A stretch of 64,000 nt of DNA. It comes from Anaerolineales bacterium (GTDB lineage: Bacteria; Chloroflexota; Anaerolineae; Anaerolineales; Villigracilaceae). Of this stretch, positions 56,874 through 64,000 are shown piece after piece. A program made the position numbers and the translations under genes. A model generated the notes under the pieces. It had not been told where the DNA came from, did not search any database, and was given only the letters and a program-made list of their open reading frames with translations. Within the stretch, counting starts at the first letter, position 1. The number at the start of each line of letters is the position of its first letter. The stretch covers positions 27,980 through 91,979 of the forward strand of contig JACZJC010000049.1 in assembly GCA_014860745.1 (NCBI GenBank), in the 5' to 3' direction.

Positions 56874-58187
56874 TCATGCGGTTTCGACGAGACCCATTAC
56901 TTGCAGCATTTCTTCGTTACTTCCAAACTTGAATTCTTCCAGTCCTCGCTTTTTGGCTTCCTCCGCTTCGATCGCTTCGAGGCGTGTGATATCGTCTTTC
57001 GTTATGATGGCTTTGTGGAGGGATTTCATTTTTTCAGCAACCGCTTCAACGCCCGACTTGGAGGCCTGTTTTGTTTGCAGATATTGCAGCACGGCCTTGG
57101 CGGCGTTGATTCCATCGCGGCGGGCATACCCCACCAGCCCTTCACTTGCCTTGCGGGACCACCCTCCAACAAAGACTCCTTCCAACGTGGATTCGTAGGA
57201 GACGCCTTCCACAGGGAAACGCGGTTCCTTGCTTTTGATGAATTCATTCCATTCGGTCGGCAGGCCAAAGGAATCGTCCACTTTGTCGCCGATGGCAAAA
57301 ATGACCGTATCTACATCCAACATGCGTTTTGCACCGGTGCCTTTGGCGCTGGTCTTGCCGTCTTTTTCCGTGAGGATATTTTCCTCCACTTCCAATTTCG
57401 TCAATTGACCATTCTCTCCGTACATGGCGGTGGGGGAGGCGAGAAAATCAAAGTGGAACTTCGCGTCCGAGGTTTTCGGGTCTGCTTTCGCGAGGGAATC
57501 CAAAATTTTTTGGCGGCCAATTTCCAGGTCCTGATGGATCGCTTCAAGGGCGGGGCGGACGCGCTCCATTTCGCTGTCGAATTCCTGAAGGTCAAGATAT
57601 CCGACCAAATGTTTCATCTCATCCTTGGTGAAATTCACTTCCGCCGGTCCGCGCCGGACCACGGCTGTCACTTCCTCCGCTTTTTGCACGTTGATGAGAT
57701 GCCGGGCGATGTCCACCATCACATTGCCCGCGCCGATGATGGCGCAGCGTTTTCCAAAACGGAATTTTTTCTGGCTGAAGGGCGGAAGTTTGTTATAAAA
57801 ATAAACCACATCCTTGGCATGGTACACGCCTTCGAGGGTCTCGCCCGGCAAGCCGAGCGATTTCGTCCCTTGCGCGCCGGCGGAAACAAGCACCGCATCG
57901 AAGTCGAGCGCGCGAATGGTTTCGAGGGTCATGTCGCCGTTCGTGCCGACCGAAACATTTCCATAATAATCAATGTTTGCAAGTTCAAGCGTCTGCCGGA
58001 ACTGCTTGCGCAGCCCTTCCTTCATCGTATGTTTTTCGGGATAGATGCCATACTCCGCAAGACCGCCAGGTTTGATATCGCGATTGAATAACGCCACACG
58101 CACGCCCTGGTTTGCAAGCTCGCGTGCGCCAAATAAGCCGGCAGGTCCCGCACCGATGACCGCAACGAAATAGGTTGAATTGCTCAT
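56874..58187 (-). CDS. FAD-dependent NADP oxidoreductase (ferredoxin/adrenodoxin reductase-like)
   Basis: A 437-residue flavoenzyme. The FAD motif is VIGAGPAGLFGAREL, followed by GLAEYGIYPEKHTMKEG, and the NADP site is IIGAGNVMVDIARHL. VRRGPAEVNFTKDEM and GVFVGGWSRKASEG follow. This matches the FprA/adrenodoxin reductase and glutamate synthase small-subunit group. It would move electrons between NADP(H) and ferredoxin. AAGGAGG lies just before ATG 58187. It has a near-consensus promoter. Confidence 0.88.
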   Translation of the reverse strand: MSNSTYFVAVIGAGPAGLFGARELANQGVRVALFNRDIKPGGLAEYGIYPEKHTMKEGLRKQFRQTLELANIDYYGNVSVGTNGDMTLETIRALDFDAVLVSAGAQGTKSLGLPGETLEGVYHAKDVVYFYNKLPPFSQKKFRFGKRCAIIGAGNVMVDIARHLINVQKAEEVTAVVRRGPAEVNFTKDEMKHLVGYLDLQEFDSEMERVRPALEAIHQDLEIGRQKILDSLAKADPKTSDAKFHFDFLASPTAMYGENGQLTKLEVEENILTEKDGKTSAKGTGAKRMLDVDTVIFAIGDKVDDSFGLPTEWNEFIKSKEPRFPVEGVSYESTLEGVFVGGWSRKASEGLVGYARRDGINAAKAVLQYLQTKQASKSGVEAVAEKMKSLHKAIITKDDITRLEAIEAEEAKKRGLEEFKFGSNEEMLQVMGLVETA

Positions 58188-58218
58188 ATGCCTCCTTAAA
58201 TGCGACAAAAACTGTGCG

Positions 58219-58247
58219 ATTATATTTGGAAATTATATAACTGGCAA
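58219..58247 (-). promoter_or_regulatory. Promoter of the FAD oxidoreductase gene
   Basis: Minus-strand TTGCCA (58242-58247), a 17-base spacer and TATAAT (58219-58224), with a 32-base leader containing the ribosome site. Confidence 0.75.
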
Positions 58248-58442
58248 GCTGCAATAATCATTCTAATCATGTTTTGATAATTATTCCATAACCTAATAGG
58301 TCAAAAAGGTTGGAAAAATCCCTCCCATTGCTTCGCGATCGGATGCGATGCCCTGAAAAATTAAAATAGTTGTCTGGTTGCATCTGTGCTAATATTGGCG
58401 GTAATTCATCATTGCCCGGCAGTTTTTCAACAGGAGTCTCCC

Positions 58443-59261
58443 ATGAACACTGAATCCAAAGACGATCCCGGTAAAAAATTGCGAAAACTTTTGGGCAGCT
58501 CATCCCCGCTCACGCGCCTGCCTAAAAAAAACGCGAAGACTACCACCTTCCTGCCTGATCCCGAAGAGGACGAAAAAGCGGAAGAGCCTTCTCAGGAGGA
58601 TGACTCCGCCCCAGCCGCTCCCAGCCTCAAAACTTCATCCGCTTCATCTCCTAAACCGAAAGCTGATCCTGCTTCAAAAGGCAGGCTCGTCATCTTTGGC
58701 CCCGCACTTTGGAACATTGCCAGTGTCCTCTCCCTGGCCGTCAATGTGATCCTCATCATTGTTTTGATCGTGCTTGTCATCAGCATCAACAGCATCGGAT
58801 TGAGTGTTTCCTCCCTGCTCAATATGGGCACGGACCTGTTGGGCGGTTTATATGGCAACTTTGAAAAAATGGACCGCGCCCACATCACCACCGATATTAA
58901 AGTCGAAACCATCATCCCTGTGAAATTCGATCTGCTCCTCAACCAGCAGACAAACGTTGTGCTCAGCCAGGACGTGACCATCAACAATGCCCTTGTCACG
59001 GTCAACACCGGCGGGTTAAATATCTCGCGGGCCAATACAACCATCGTTCTGCCTTCCGGTACGAACCTTCCCGTTGTGTTGAATCTGACTGTCCCCGTGG
59101 ACACCACCGTGCCGGTTGTTCTCAATGTGCCGGTCGATATTCCTCTGCAAAATACGCAGCTGCATGAGCCGTTCACCGGCCTTCAGGAAGTTGTCAGACC
59201 GTTTTATTGCATGATCAACGCCAACGCCGTTAATTTGGACGGGGCCCCGATCTGTAAATAA
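58443..59261 (+). CDS. Single-helix membrane protein with repetitive external domain
   Basis: A 272-residue protein. The N-terminal 80 residues are charged and Ser/Pro-rich (cytosolic), a membrane helix lies at about 100-125, and the external part of about 145 residues has a run of Val/Thr/Asn/Leu repeats such as LPVVLNLTVPVDTT and VPVVLNVPVDIPL. No family was recognised. The CAGGAG site supports the start at 58443. It lies 23 bp before two M16 protease genes and is probably co-transcribed with them. A role as substrate or partner of those proteases is a guess. Confidence 0.6.
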   Translation: MNTESKDDPGKKLRKLLGSSSPLTRLPKKNAKTTTFLPDPEEDEKAEEPSQEDDSAPAAPSLKTSSASSPKPKADPASKGRLVIFGPALWNIASVLSLAVNVILIIVLIVLVISINSIGLSVSSLLNMGTDLLGGLYGNFEKMDRAHITTDIKVETIIPVKFDLLLNQQTNVVLSQDVTINNALVTVNTGGLNISRANTTIVLPSGTNLPVVLNLTVPVDTTVPVVLNVPVDIPLQNTQLHEPFTGLQEVVRPFYCMINANAVNLDGAPICK

Positions 59262-59284
59262 CGAAAATTTTTATTGGAGAAAAT

Positions 59285-60547
59285 TTGACAAAATCAATAA
59301 CACAGGTCACCCTGAAAAACGGGTTGCTGGTCATGCTCAAAGAAATTCACACCGCGCCCATCATTTCCTCCTGGATCTGGTATCGTGTCGGTTCGCGGGA
59401 TGAACCCACCGGCAAAACCGGTATCTCACACTGGACCGAACATATGCAATTCAAGGGGACAAAAAAATTCCCGGCAAACATGCTGGATAAAGTCATCTCC
59501 CGTTTGGGCGGACACTGGAATGCATCCACATCCCACGATTCCACCCGGTATTACGAAACCATGCCCGCCGACAAAATCGATCTTGCTCTGCGCCTCGAAG
59601 CTGACCGCATGACGAACAGCATTTTTGACGCGAAGGATGTTGCCTCCGAACGAACAGTCATCATTTCGGAGCGGGAAGGCAGCGAGAACGACCCCATGTT
59701 TCGGCTGGGTGAGGCGGTTCAGAACTATGCCTTTCGCGTACATCCATACCACCACGAAGTCATTGGCGATATGGCCGACTTGCGCGCCATCTCACGCGAC
59801 GACCTGTACACTCACTACCGCACGTATTACACGCCGAATAATGCCGTTCTTGCAATTGCCGGTGATTTTGAAACGAAATCCATGCTTGAACGAGTTCGCA
59901 GTTTATTCGAGCGCATCCCAAAAGGAATCACCCCGCCGCGCCTCGCGCGTCCGGAACCCGAACAAAAAGGGGAGCTTCGTTTTTCTATCGATGGCTCCGG
60001 CGAAACCACATTTATTCAAATCGCCTACCATTTCCCCAATGCCACCGATCCGGATTACTTCCCTCTGCAAGTGCTGGATAGTCTGCTGAACGGCGCGAGC
60101 GGACTTTCCTACAAGACCTCCCGACTCTACCGCGCCCTCGTTGACAAGGGATACGCAGTGGATGTCTCCGGCTATTCCGATGCGTCGATTGACCCTTCCC
60201 TCTATCGAATCACGATCACCAAACATCCCGAGCGCAAGGTGGAACAGGCCATCTCCATTTTGGATTCAGAGATCATGAAATTACAGGAAAAATTGGTAAG
60301 CAAAGATGAAATCAACCGCGCTCTCAAACAGGCGCGCGCCGTCTTTGCTTATGGAAGCGAAAACATTACTCATCAGGCATTCTGGATGGGTTACACAGCC
60401 ATGTTCTCCACGTACGATTGGTTCATAACCTATTTGAATAAACTCGCCCGTGTCACCCCGCAGGATGTGCAGCGCGTGGCGCAAAAATATCTTCAACCCG
60501 CCAGTCGAGTCATTGGCTTTTACAATCCGAAAGGCAAGGGCGGCTAA
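59285..60547 (+). CDS. M16 (insulinase-family) metalloprotease, catalytic subunit
   Basis: A 420-residue zinc protease. The inverted zinc motif HWTEH (His49, Glu52, His53) is intact and the third ligand Glu lies in SEREGSENDP. It begins with TTG after TTGGAG, and the usual M16 N-terminal KNGL region is present. Its stop overlaps the start of a second M16-like protein lacking the zinc motif, so together they form a heterodimer of the M16B type (as in PqqL/YmxG-like pairs). It cuts peptides or small proteins, and probably faces the outside or the cytoplasm; no signal peptide is seen. Confidence 0.92.
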   Translation: MTKSITQVTLKNGLLVMLKEIHTAPIISSWIWYRVGSRDEPTGKTGISHWTEHMQFKGTKKFPANMLDKVISRLGGHWNASTSHDSTRYYETMPADKIDLALRLEADRMTNSIFDAKDVASERTVIISEREGSENDPMFRLGEAVQNYAFRVHPYHHEVIGDMADLRAISRDDLYTHYRTYYTPNNAVLAIAGDFETKSMLERVRSLFERIPKGITPPRLARPEPEQKGELRFSIDGSGETTFIQIAYHFPNATDPDYFPLQVLDSLLNGASGLSYKTSRLYRALVDKGYAVDVSGYSDASIDPSLYRITITKHPERKVEQAISILDSEIMKLQEKLVSKDEINRALKQARAVFAYGSENITHQAFWMGYTAMFSTYDWFITYLNKLARVTPQDVQRVAQKYLQPASRVIGFYNPKGKGG

Positions 60548-61824
60548 TGGCAAAACCCCTTGCTAAACAATCCCTGCCCGGCCCGGCAGATATTCACAAG
60601 ACTGTCCTTTCCAATGGCATCACAGTCCTTACGCGGTCCAATTTCAACAGCCCATCTGTTAGTATGGGCGGATATCTTCCCGCCGGCGCGTTATTTGACC
60701 CTGACCATAAATTAGGCCTGGCAGATTTTGTTTCCTCCTCCTTGATGCGCGGCACACAAATGCAAACCTTCGATGAAATTTATAATGAGCTTGAATCAGT
60801 CGGTGCAAGCCTTGGGTTCGATTCGGGAGTCCATAACACCAGTTTTGGCGGACGTACTCTTGTTGAAGACCTTCCGCTTTTGCTAAAACTTCTTGCTGAG
60901 TCTCTTCAATCGCCTTCATTCCCAAAGGATGAGGTTGAAAGACTTCGTGCGCAGCTGCTAACCGGCCTTGCCATCCGCGGTCAGGATACAGCGGATATGG
61001 CCGACATGACCTTCGATCAAATGCTGTTTCAAGAGCATCCCTATGGACGGCCCAGTGATGGTTTTCCGGAAACGATTCAATCCATCACCCGCAAGGATAT
61101 GAAGGAATTTCACCGCCGTTATTTTGGGCCGAAGGGTATGGTCATTGCAATTGTAGGCGCGGTCCATCCGAAGAAAGCGGTTGAGGAGGTGGAACGTGTT
61201 CTCAGCGGCTGGCAGGTTCCAGGTCAGGTGGACGCGCCGCTTCTCCCCCCGCTCAAACCTGTTCGCCAAACACGGCGGCATCATCATACGCTGAAAGGGA
61301 AATCCCAATCCGATCTCGTAATTGGTATGACAGGCCCCCGGCGCAAAGATCCCGAATATATGGCGGCATCATTAGGCAATTCTGTGCTGGGTCAATTTGG
61401 CATGATGGGTCGCATTGGCGATGTCGTGCGTGAAAAATCCGGGCTGGCCTACTATGCTTATTCTTCGTTGAATTCCGGGGTAGGCCCTGGCAGTTGGGAG
61501 GTGAACGCCGGTGTAAACCCTGCAAATTTAATGAGAGCGATTGACCTGATCGAAAAAGAATTGCGCCGATTCGTAAAGAATGGCGTGACGAAGGAGGAAC
61601 TTGCCGACAGCCAGGCAAATTACATCGGACGATTACCGCTTTCGTTGGAATCGAACAGCGGGGTGGTGAGCGCTATCTTGAATATCCACCGTTATGATCT
61701 TGGGATGGATTATTATCAAAGGTACGAGAACCTGGTGCGTTCGGTTACGCGGGAGGACGTGTTGGAAACCGCGCAAAAATATATCGACCCGGATCGACTT
61801 GTGATCGCAACTGCGGGTCCGTGA
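60547..61824 (+). CDS. M16 protease-like protein, non-catalytic subunit
   Basis: A 425-residue protein with the same fold as its upstream partner but no HxxEH: the matching place reads GLADFVSSSLMRGT. It begins at ATG 60547, overlapping the partner's TAA by one base. C-terminal domains with RIGDVVREKSGLAYYAYSS support the M16 assignment, including the R/Y pair involved in substrate binding. The role is in forming the heterodimer and the peptide-binding chamber. Confidence 0.9.
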   Translation: MAKPLAKQSLPGPADIHKTVLSNGITVLTRSNFNSPSVSMGGYLPAGALFDPDHKLGLADFVSSSLMRGTQMQTFDEIYNELESVGASLGFDSGVHNTSFGGRTLVEDLPLLLKLLAESLQSPSFPKDEVERLRAQLLTGLAIRGQDTADMADMTFDQMLFQEHPYGRPSDGFPETIQSITRKDMKEFHRRYFGPKGMVIAIVGAVHPKKAVEEVERVLSGWQVPGQVDAPLLPPLKPVRQTRRHHHTLKGKSQSDLVIGMTGPRRKDPEYMAASLGNSVLGQFGMMGRIGDVVREKSGLAYYAYSSLNSGVGPGSWEVNAGVNPANLMRAIDLIEKELRRFVKNGVTKEELADSQANYIGRLPLSLESNSGVVSAILNIHRYDLGMDYYQRYENLVRSVTREDVLETAQKYIDPDRLVIATAGP

Positions 61825-61849
61825 TGGAAGTAATTCGAAATATTAGAAA

Positions 61850-62215
61850 ATGATTCTGCGAACCGGCATTGACCTGATCGAAATTCCACGCATTCGTGAT
61901 GCCATCGAGCGCCATGGGGAACGCTTCCTCGCACGGATTTTTACGGAAGCAGAACGGCGCGAGAGTAACGGGCGAGTCTCTTCGCTTGCGGCAAGGTTTG
62001 CTGCAAAAGAGGCTGTGGCGAAGGCGTTGGGCTGTGGAATTGGCGAAGTCAATTGGCTGGATATTGAAATCAGGTCGGACGAAAACAAAGCGCCGTATTT
62101 GATTTTGTATGGGGAAGGGGAGAGACGAGCGAACGACCTCGGATTATCGAACTGGTCAGTCAGTTTGAGTCATACCATAGACCAGGCGGTTGCGTTTGTA
62201 GTGGCAGTCAGTTGA
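61850..62215 (+). CDS. acpS: Holo-[acyl-carrier-protein] synthase
   Basis: A 121-residue transferase. It starts MILRTGIDLIEIPRI, then has FTEAERRE and the magnesium/CoA motif AARFAAKEAVAKALG, followed by VSLSHTIDQAVA. It puts the phosphopantetheine arm on acyl carrier protein using CoA. Start at 61850, 25 bp after the second M16 gene, with a weak ribosome site. It is followed by a terminator. Confidence 0.95.
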   Translation: MILRTGIDLIEIPRIRDAIERHGERFLARIFTEAERRESNGRVSSLAARFAAKEAVAKALGCGIGEVNWLDIEIRSDENKAPYLILYGEGERRANDLGLSNWSVSLSHTIDQAVAFVVAVS

Positions 62216-62222
62216 AATAAAT

Positions 62223-62252
62223 ACATCCCGCGGGCCAGTTCCGCGGGATGTT
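62223..62252. terminator. Terminator of acpS
   Basis: ACATCCCGCGG/CCGCGGGATGT stem with a 7-base loop. The rest of 62216-62321 contains a GACTC/GAGTC short inverted pair and no gene. Confidence 0.75.
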
Positions 62253-62321
62253 CGTAAGGACAATTGAGCCAGGGTGTATGGCGAAGGATGACTCGAACTC
62301 TGAGTCGACCACCCGTCTCAA

Positions 62322-62558
62322 TTATTTCTGGTCCTCAACGCCGATCCAAAGGTGGCCGGGCATAACCGGCCGATAGGGGCGAATGATGAGCTTGCCCAGT
62401 TCGAATTGCTTTTGTCCGTTTTCCAGCATGCTGGGGTGAACAAGACAAAGGTCTGGTGTGCGCCCAAATTTCTTGCTGTAATATTCCATTGCTTTTTGGA
62501 TTTTTACGCTTAATGTGGTGCGCGGGTCATTGTCAAACCATAGCATTCCAGTGTGCAT
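62322..62558 (-). CDS. Small uncharacterised protein downstream of the ATPase
   Basis: A 78-residue protein with no signature I recognise. It reads MEYYSKKFGRTPDLCLVHPSML in the middle, a likely alpha/beta core, and ends PGHLWIGVEDQK. GAAAGG is 8 bases before the ATG. It lies 22 bp past the ATPase gene and should be transcribed with it, so it would share the LexA-like control. A role alongside the ATPase in DNA repair is possible but not shown. Confidence 0.65.
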   Translation of the reverse strand: MHTGMLWFDNDPRTTLSVKIQKAMEYYSKKFGRTPDLCLVHPSMLENGQKQFELGKLIIRPYRPVMPGHLWIGVEDQK

Positions 62559-62580
62559 GAGATTTGCCTTTCTCTATCGA

Positions 62581-63366
62581 TCAATCGATGGAGGGTGCCC
62601 AGAAGTTGAGCAGCTTGTTCCCTTCACGCAGGGCGAATTGCCGGCCGGTGCTCAGGTGAGTGAGGGATTGGATTGGAGTTCCGGTAAGGAGATTCGATTC
62701 CTGCGGGTTGCCAATGAATCCGAACAAACGGGTGTGAAAGAATTCCAGCCATGCTTTCAAATGCTGCGCGCGGCTTGCATTCAATGTGACGATGGGCCAG
62801 ACACGGCGGCTGGGTCCGCGCAAGAACAGCCAGCGAAGGTTTTGCTCCACCTGTGGATTGATTTTTATTACAGATTCCACGTCGTCGATCAGTAATAGGA
62901 CAGATTGTTGTTCGCCTTTGTTATTGTGCGCCCATGTGACGAGTGATTGGATTAATTCTTCGGTATTATCGTCTTGTGTGAAGAAGATTCCTGCGTTGTT
63001 TTGGCTGCCGTGAAAATCCTTCCACTCTTCCGGGTGAGAGGTGACAATGCCATATTGAACATCGGCAGGTGTGTGGAGCATATCCGTAGCCCGGGCGATG
63101 GTTTGCAGGAGGGTTGTTTTACCGCTAGCCTGATCGCCGGTGATGAGGATGGGGCCTGGGGTTGGGTCATATAAATTGAGCAGGACAGGCAGGCCGTCTT
63201 CAGCCAGGCCAAGGAAGAGCGCCTCACGCGGAAGAGGAGATGCTTCAGCGAGGACTGTCTTCAGGGTTGGCAGGTCAGGCATGGGCGATGGCTGATGCGC
63301 CTTCTCTTCCTGGGCAAGTTCAACCAGGGCATCGATCATTAAGTCAAAACGATTAGAATCATTCAT
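62581..63366 (-). CDS. P-loop ATPase (HerA/FtsK-like), LexA-box gene
   Basis: A 261-residue ATPase. Walker A is GDQASGKTTLL near 78-88 and Walker B is VLLLIDDVESV near 152-162. Between them lie the helical parts of a RecA-like core, and an Arg-rich GPSRRVW after Walker B may be a sensor region. The mix of short N-terminus and FtsK/HerA-like ASGKTT core suggests a small member of that superfamily. A promoter and an inverted repeat with a GAAC-N4-GTTC core are immediately upstream, which suggests DNA-damage control. The partner gene is 62322-62558. The precise function is unknown. Confidence 0.75.
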   Translation of the reverse strand: MNDSNRFDLMIDALVELAQEEKAHQPSPMPDLPTLKTVLAEASPLPREALFLGLAEDGLPVLLNLYDPTPGPILITGDQASGKTTLLQTIARATDMLHTPADVQYGIVTSHPEEWKDFHGSQNNAGIFFTQDDNTEELIQSLVTWAHNNKGEQQSVLLLIDDVESVIKINPQVEQNLRWLFLRGPSRRVWPIVTLNASRAQHLKAWLEFFHTRLFGFIGNPQESNLLTGTPIQSLTHLSTGRQFALREGNKLLNFWAPSID

Positions 63367-63367
63367 A

Positions 63368-63385
63368 TTAGAACATCCGTTCTAA
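63368..63385. promoter_or_regulatory. LexA-like box TTAGAACATCCGTTCTAA
   Basis: A perfect palindrome of 7-bp arms with a 4-base centre and the core GAAC-N4-GTTC, as in Gram-positive LexA boxes. It begins 2 bp before the ATG at 63366 and covers the expected transcription start, just downstream of the -10. Confidence 0.6.
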
Positions 63386-63413
63386 TAATAATCGCTCCTC
63401 TATCAGTTGTCAA
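63385..63413 (-). promoter_or_regulatory. Near-consensus promoter of the ATPase gene
   Basis: Minus-strand TTGACA (63408-63413), a 17-base spacer and TATTAT (63385-63390). The palindrome touches the -10 and covers the start, so a bound repressor would block transcription. Confidence 0.8.
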
Positions 63414-63462
63414 GAGGCAGTTTTGGTTTTTTCATATTAAATCCATTGTTGTGCCATTTGTC

Positions 63463-63490
63463 TTGACGCTGTGGGTTGTTTTGGTATAAT
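63463..63490 (+). promoter_or_regulatory. Strong promoter of the tRNA-tuf operon
   Basis: TTGACG (63463-63468), a 16-base spacer and TATAAT (63485-63490), extended by TGG. It lies 18 bp before the first tRNA. Confidence 0.8.
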
Positions 63491-63508
63491 CCTCCTGCTT
63501 AATCCCTC

Positions 63509-63581
63509 GCCGACGTAGCTCAATCGGCAGAGCATCCGCCTTGTAAGCGGAAGGTTACGAGTTCAATTCTCGTCGTCGGCT
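63509..63581 (+). tRNA. tRNA-Thr (anticodon TGT)
   Basis: 73 bases, with a 7-bp acceptor stem GCCGACG/CGTCGGC, anticodon loop CTTGTAA (anticodon TGT at 63542-63544) and T arm ACGAGTTCAATTCTCGT. CCA is not encoded. It is the first gene of the tRNA-tuf cluster. Confidence 0.95.
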
Positions 63582-63632
63582 CAATGATTGCTGAAAGAGA
63601 ATACGGATCGGTGATCAGGAATAATTTATCAA

Positions 63633-63715
63633 GGGCAGTTACCCAAGTGGCCAAAGGGGACTGACTGTAAATCAGTTGTCAGAAGACTTCGGAGGTTCGA
63701 ATCCTTCACTGCCCA
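63633..63715 (+). tRNA. tRNA-Tyr (anticodon GTA)
   Basis: 83 bases, with a 7-bp acceptor stem GGGCAGT/ACTGCCC, anticodon loop CTGTAAA and the long variable arm (GTCAGAAGAC region) of bacterial tRNA-Tyr. Anticodon GTA. CCA is not encoded. Confidence 0.95.
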
Positions 63716-63741
63716 CTCCCAATTTGGGAACAGCACGTTAA

Positions 63742-63814
63742 GCCCTCATAGCTCAGTTGGCAGAGCACACCCTTGGTAAGGGTGAGGTCACGAGTTCAAA
63801 TCTCGTTGAGGGCT
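63742..63814 (+). tRNA. tRNA-Thr (anticodon GGT)
   Basis: 73 bases, with a 7-bp acceptor stem GCCCTCA/TGAGGGC, anticodon loop TTGGTAA (anticodon GGT) and T arm ACGAGTTCAAATCTCGT. CCA is not encoded. Confidence 0.95.
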
Positions 63815-63859
63815 CAGTTGCTGAAAAGCATTCTTGTAACTATAAAAGGAGACCGGAAA

Positions 63860-64000
63860 ATGGCGAAGGAAAAATTTGATAGAAGCAAACCGCATCTGAA
63901 TGTGGGGACGATGGGGCACATCGATCATGGGAAGACGACGCTGACGGCGGCGATCACGAAAGTGGCGGGCTTGATGGGGCAGGCGGATTTCAAGGCCTAC
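63860..64000 (+). CDS. tuf: Elongation factor Tu, 5' part (47 codons, cut by the window end)
   Basis: The first 47 codons read [29 protein letters not shown] followed by the start of the switch I region (quoted in pieces: the P-loop GHIDHGKT has Ile where many have Val). The match to EF-Tu is clear. It carries aminoacyl-tRNA to the ribosome. AAAAGGAG lies 9 bases before the ATG. The rest lies outside the window. It is the last gene of the tRNA-Thr/Tyr/Thr-tuf operon and should be highly expressed from the 63463 promoter. Confidence 0.95.
   Translation, partial: MAKEKFDRSKPHLNVGTMGHIDHGKTTLTAAITKVAGLMGQADFKAY

Noticed and set aside
56901..58091. 396-codon plus-strand open frame opposite the FAD reductase
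   Set aside because: It is a Phe/His-rich shadow of a clearly conserved minus-strand flavoenzyme gene.
62281..62303. tRNA-like T-arm (GAGTTCGAGTC on the minus strand)
   Set aside because: The stem arms do not pair correctly and no acceptor or anticodon arm is nearby.

Overview
The window looks like a chromosomal segment of a Gram-positive-like or monoderm-type bacterium, most plausibly a member of the Chloroflexota (Anaerolineae). This rests on the mix of large GT-C type membrane proteins, an FmdB-type zinc ribbon, an AroKB fusion, a CoaBC fusion, a MaeB-type malic enzyme, many short palindromic dispersed repeats, and promoters whose TATAAT lies only 7-10 bases before the start codon. The assignment is an inference from gene style, not from a marker-gene search. 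There is no prophage, transposase, CRISPR array or rRNA operon.

Layout. 67-9152: a minus-strand run with a membrane-anchored metalloprotease-like protein, an AEC transporter, miaB, a Flp-like pilin and a NarL-type two-component pair, ending with a large membrane protein. 9248-12681: two tandem paralogous GT-C glycosyltransferase-like proteins. 12750-16980: a YHYH lipoprotein, a GT39-type membrane glycosyltransferase and a GtrA protein. The first two share a four-cysteine module. They face a second two-component pair (17411-19477), with a 16-bp palindrome in two of the promoter regions. 19480-23408: rsmG, a DUF4349 lipoprotein, a phosphoesterase and coaBC. 23507-32523: the whole shikimate route plus chorismate mutase and prephenate dehydrogenase (aroH-aroF-tyrA-aroA-aroE-aroC-aroKB-aroQ), preceded by a promoter, a 25-codon leader peptide packed with Trp/Phe/Tyr codons and an intrinsic terminator. 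32555-38740: MFS, MBL-fold, an uncharacterised quinate-dehydrogenase-like gene, thrC, rny and recX. 39260-44880: a surface-glycan cassette (GT-C, methyltransferase, GT2, epimerase, aminotransferase). 45059-50976: malic enzyme, MFS, a membrane protein and a small Gln-rich protein. 51037-54097: fmdB, a SelW-like selenoprotein gene with an in-frame TGA, trpS, dtd, an F420-type oxidoreductase and a cold-shock protein. 54243-62215: a DHODH-like enzyme, a CoA transferase, an FAD reductase, an M16 protease pair and acpS. 62322-63366: an ATPase gene with a LexA-like box. 63463-64000: a promoter, tRNA-Thr, tRNA-Tyr, tRNA-Thr and the start of tuf.

The most notable items are: (1) the selenoprotein at 51485-51724, which ordinary gene calling would cut down to a 61-aa fragment; (2) the aromatic leader-peptide attenuator in front of the aro operon; (3) palindromic and low-complexity repeats inserted in frame inside aroE, aroKB, aroC and tyrA; (4) a candidate operator shared by the HK/RR locus and the YHYH lipoprotein gene; (5) a palindrome of the GAAC-N4-GTTC type sitting on the start of an ATPase gene with a near-consensus promoter. 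All functional calls come from reading motifs by eye; no database search was run.
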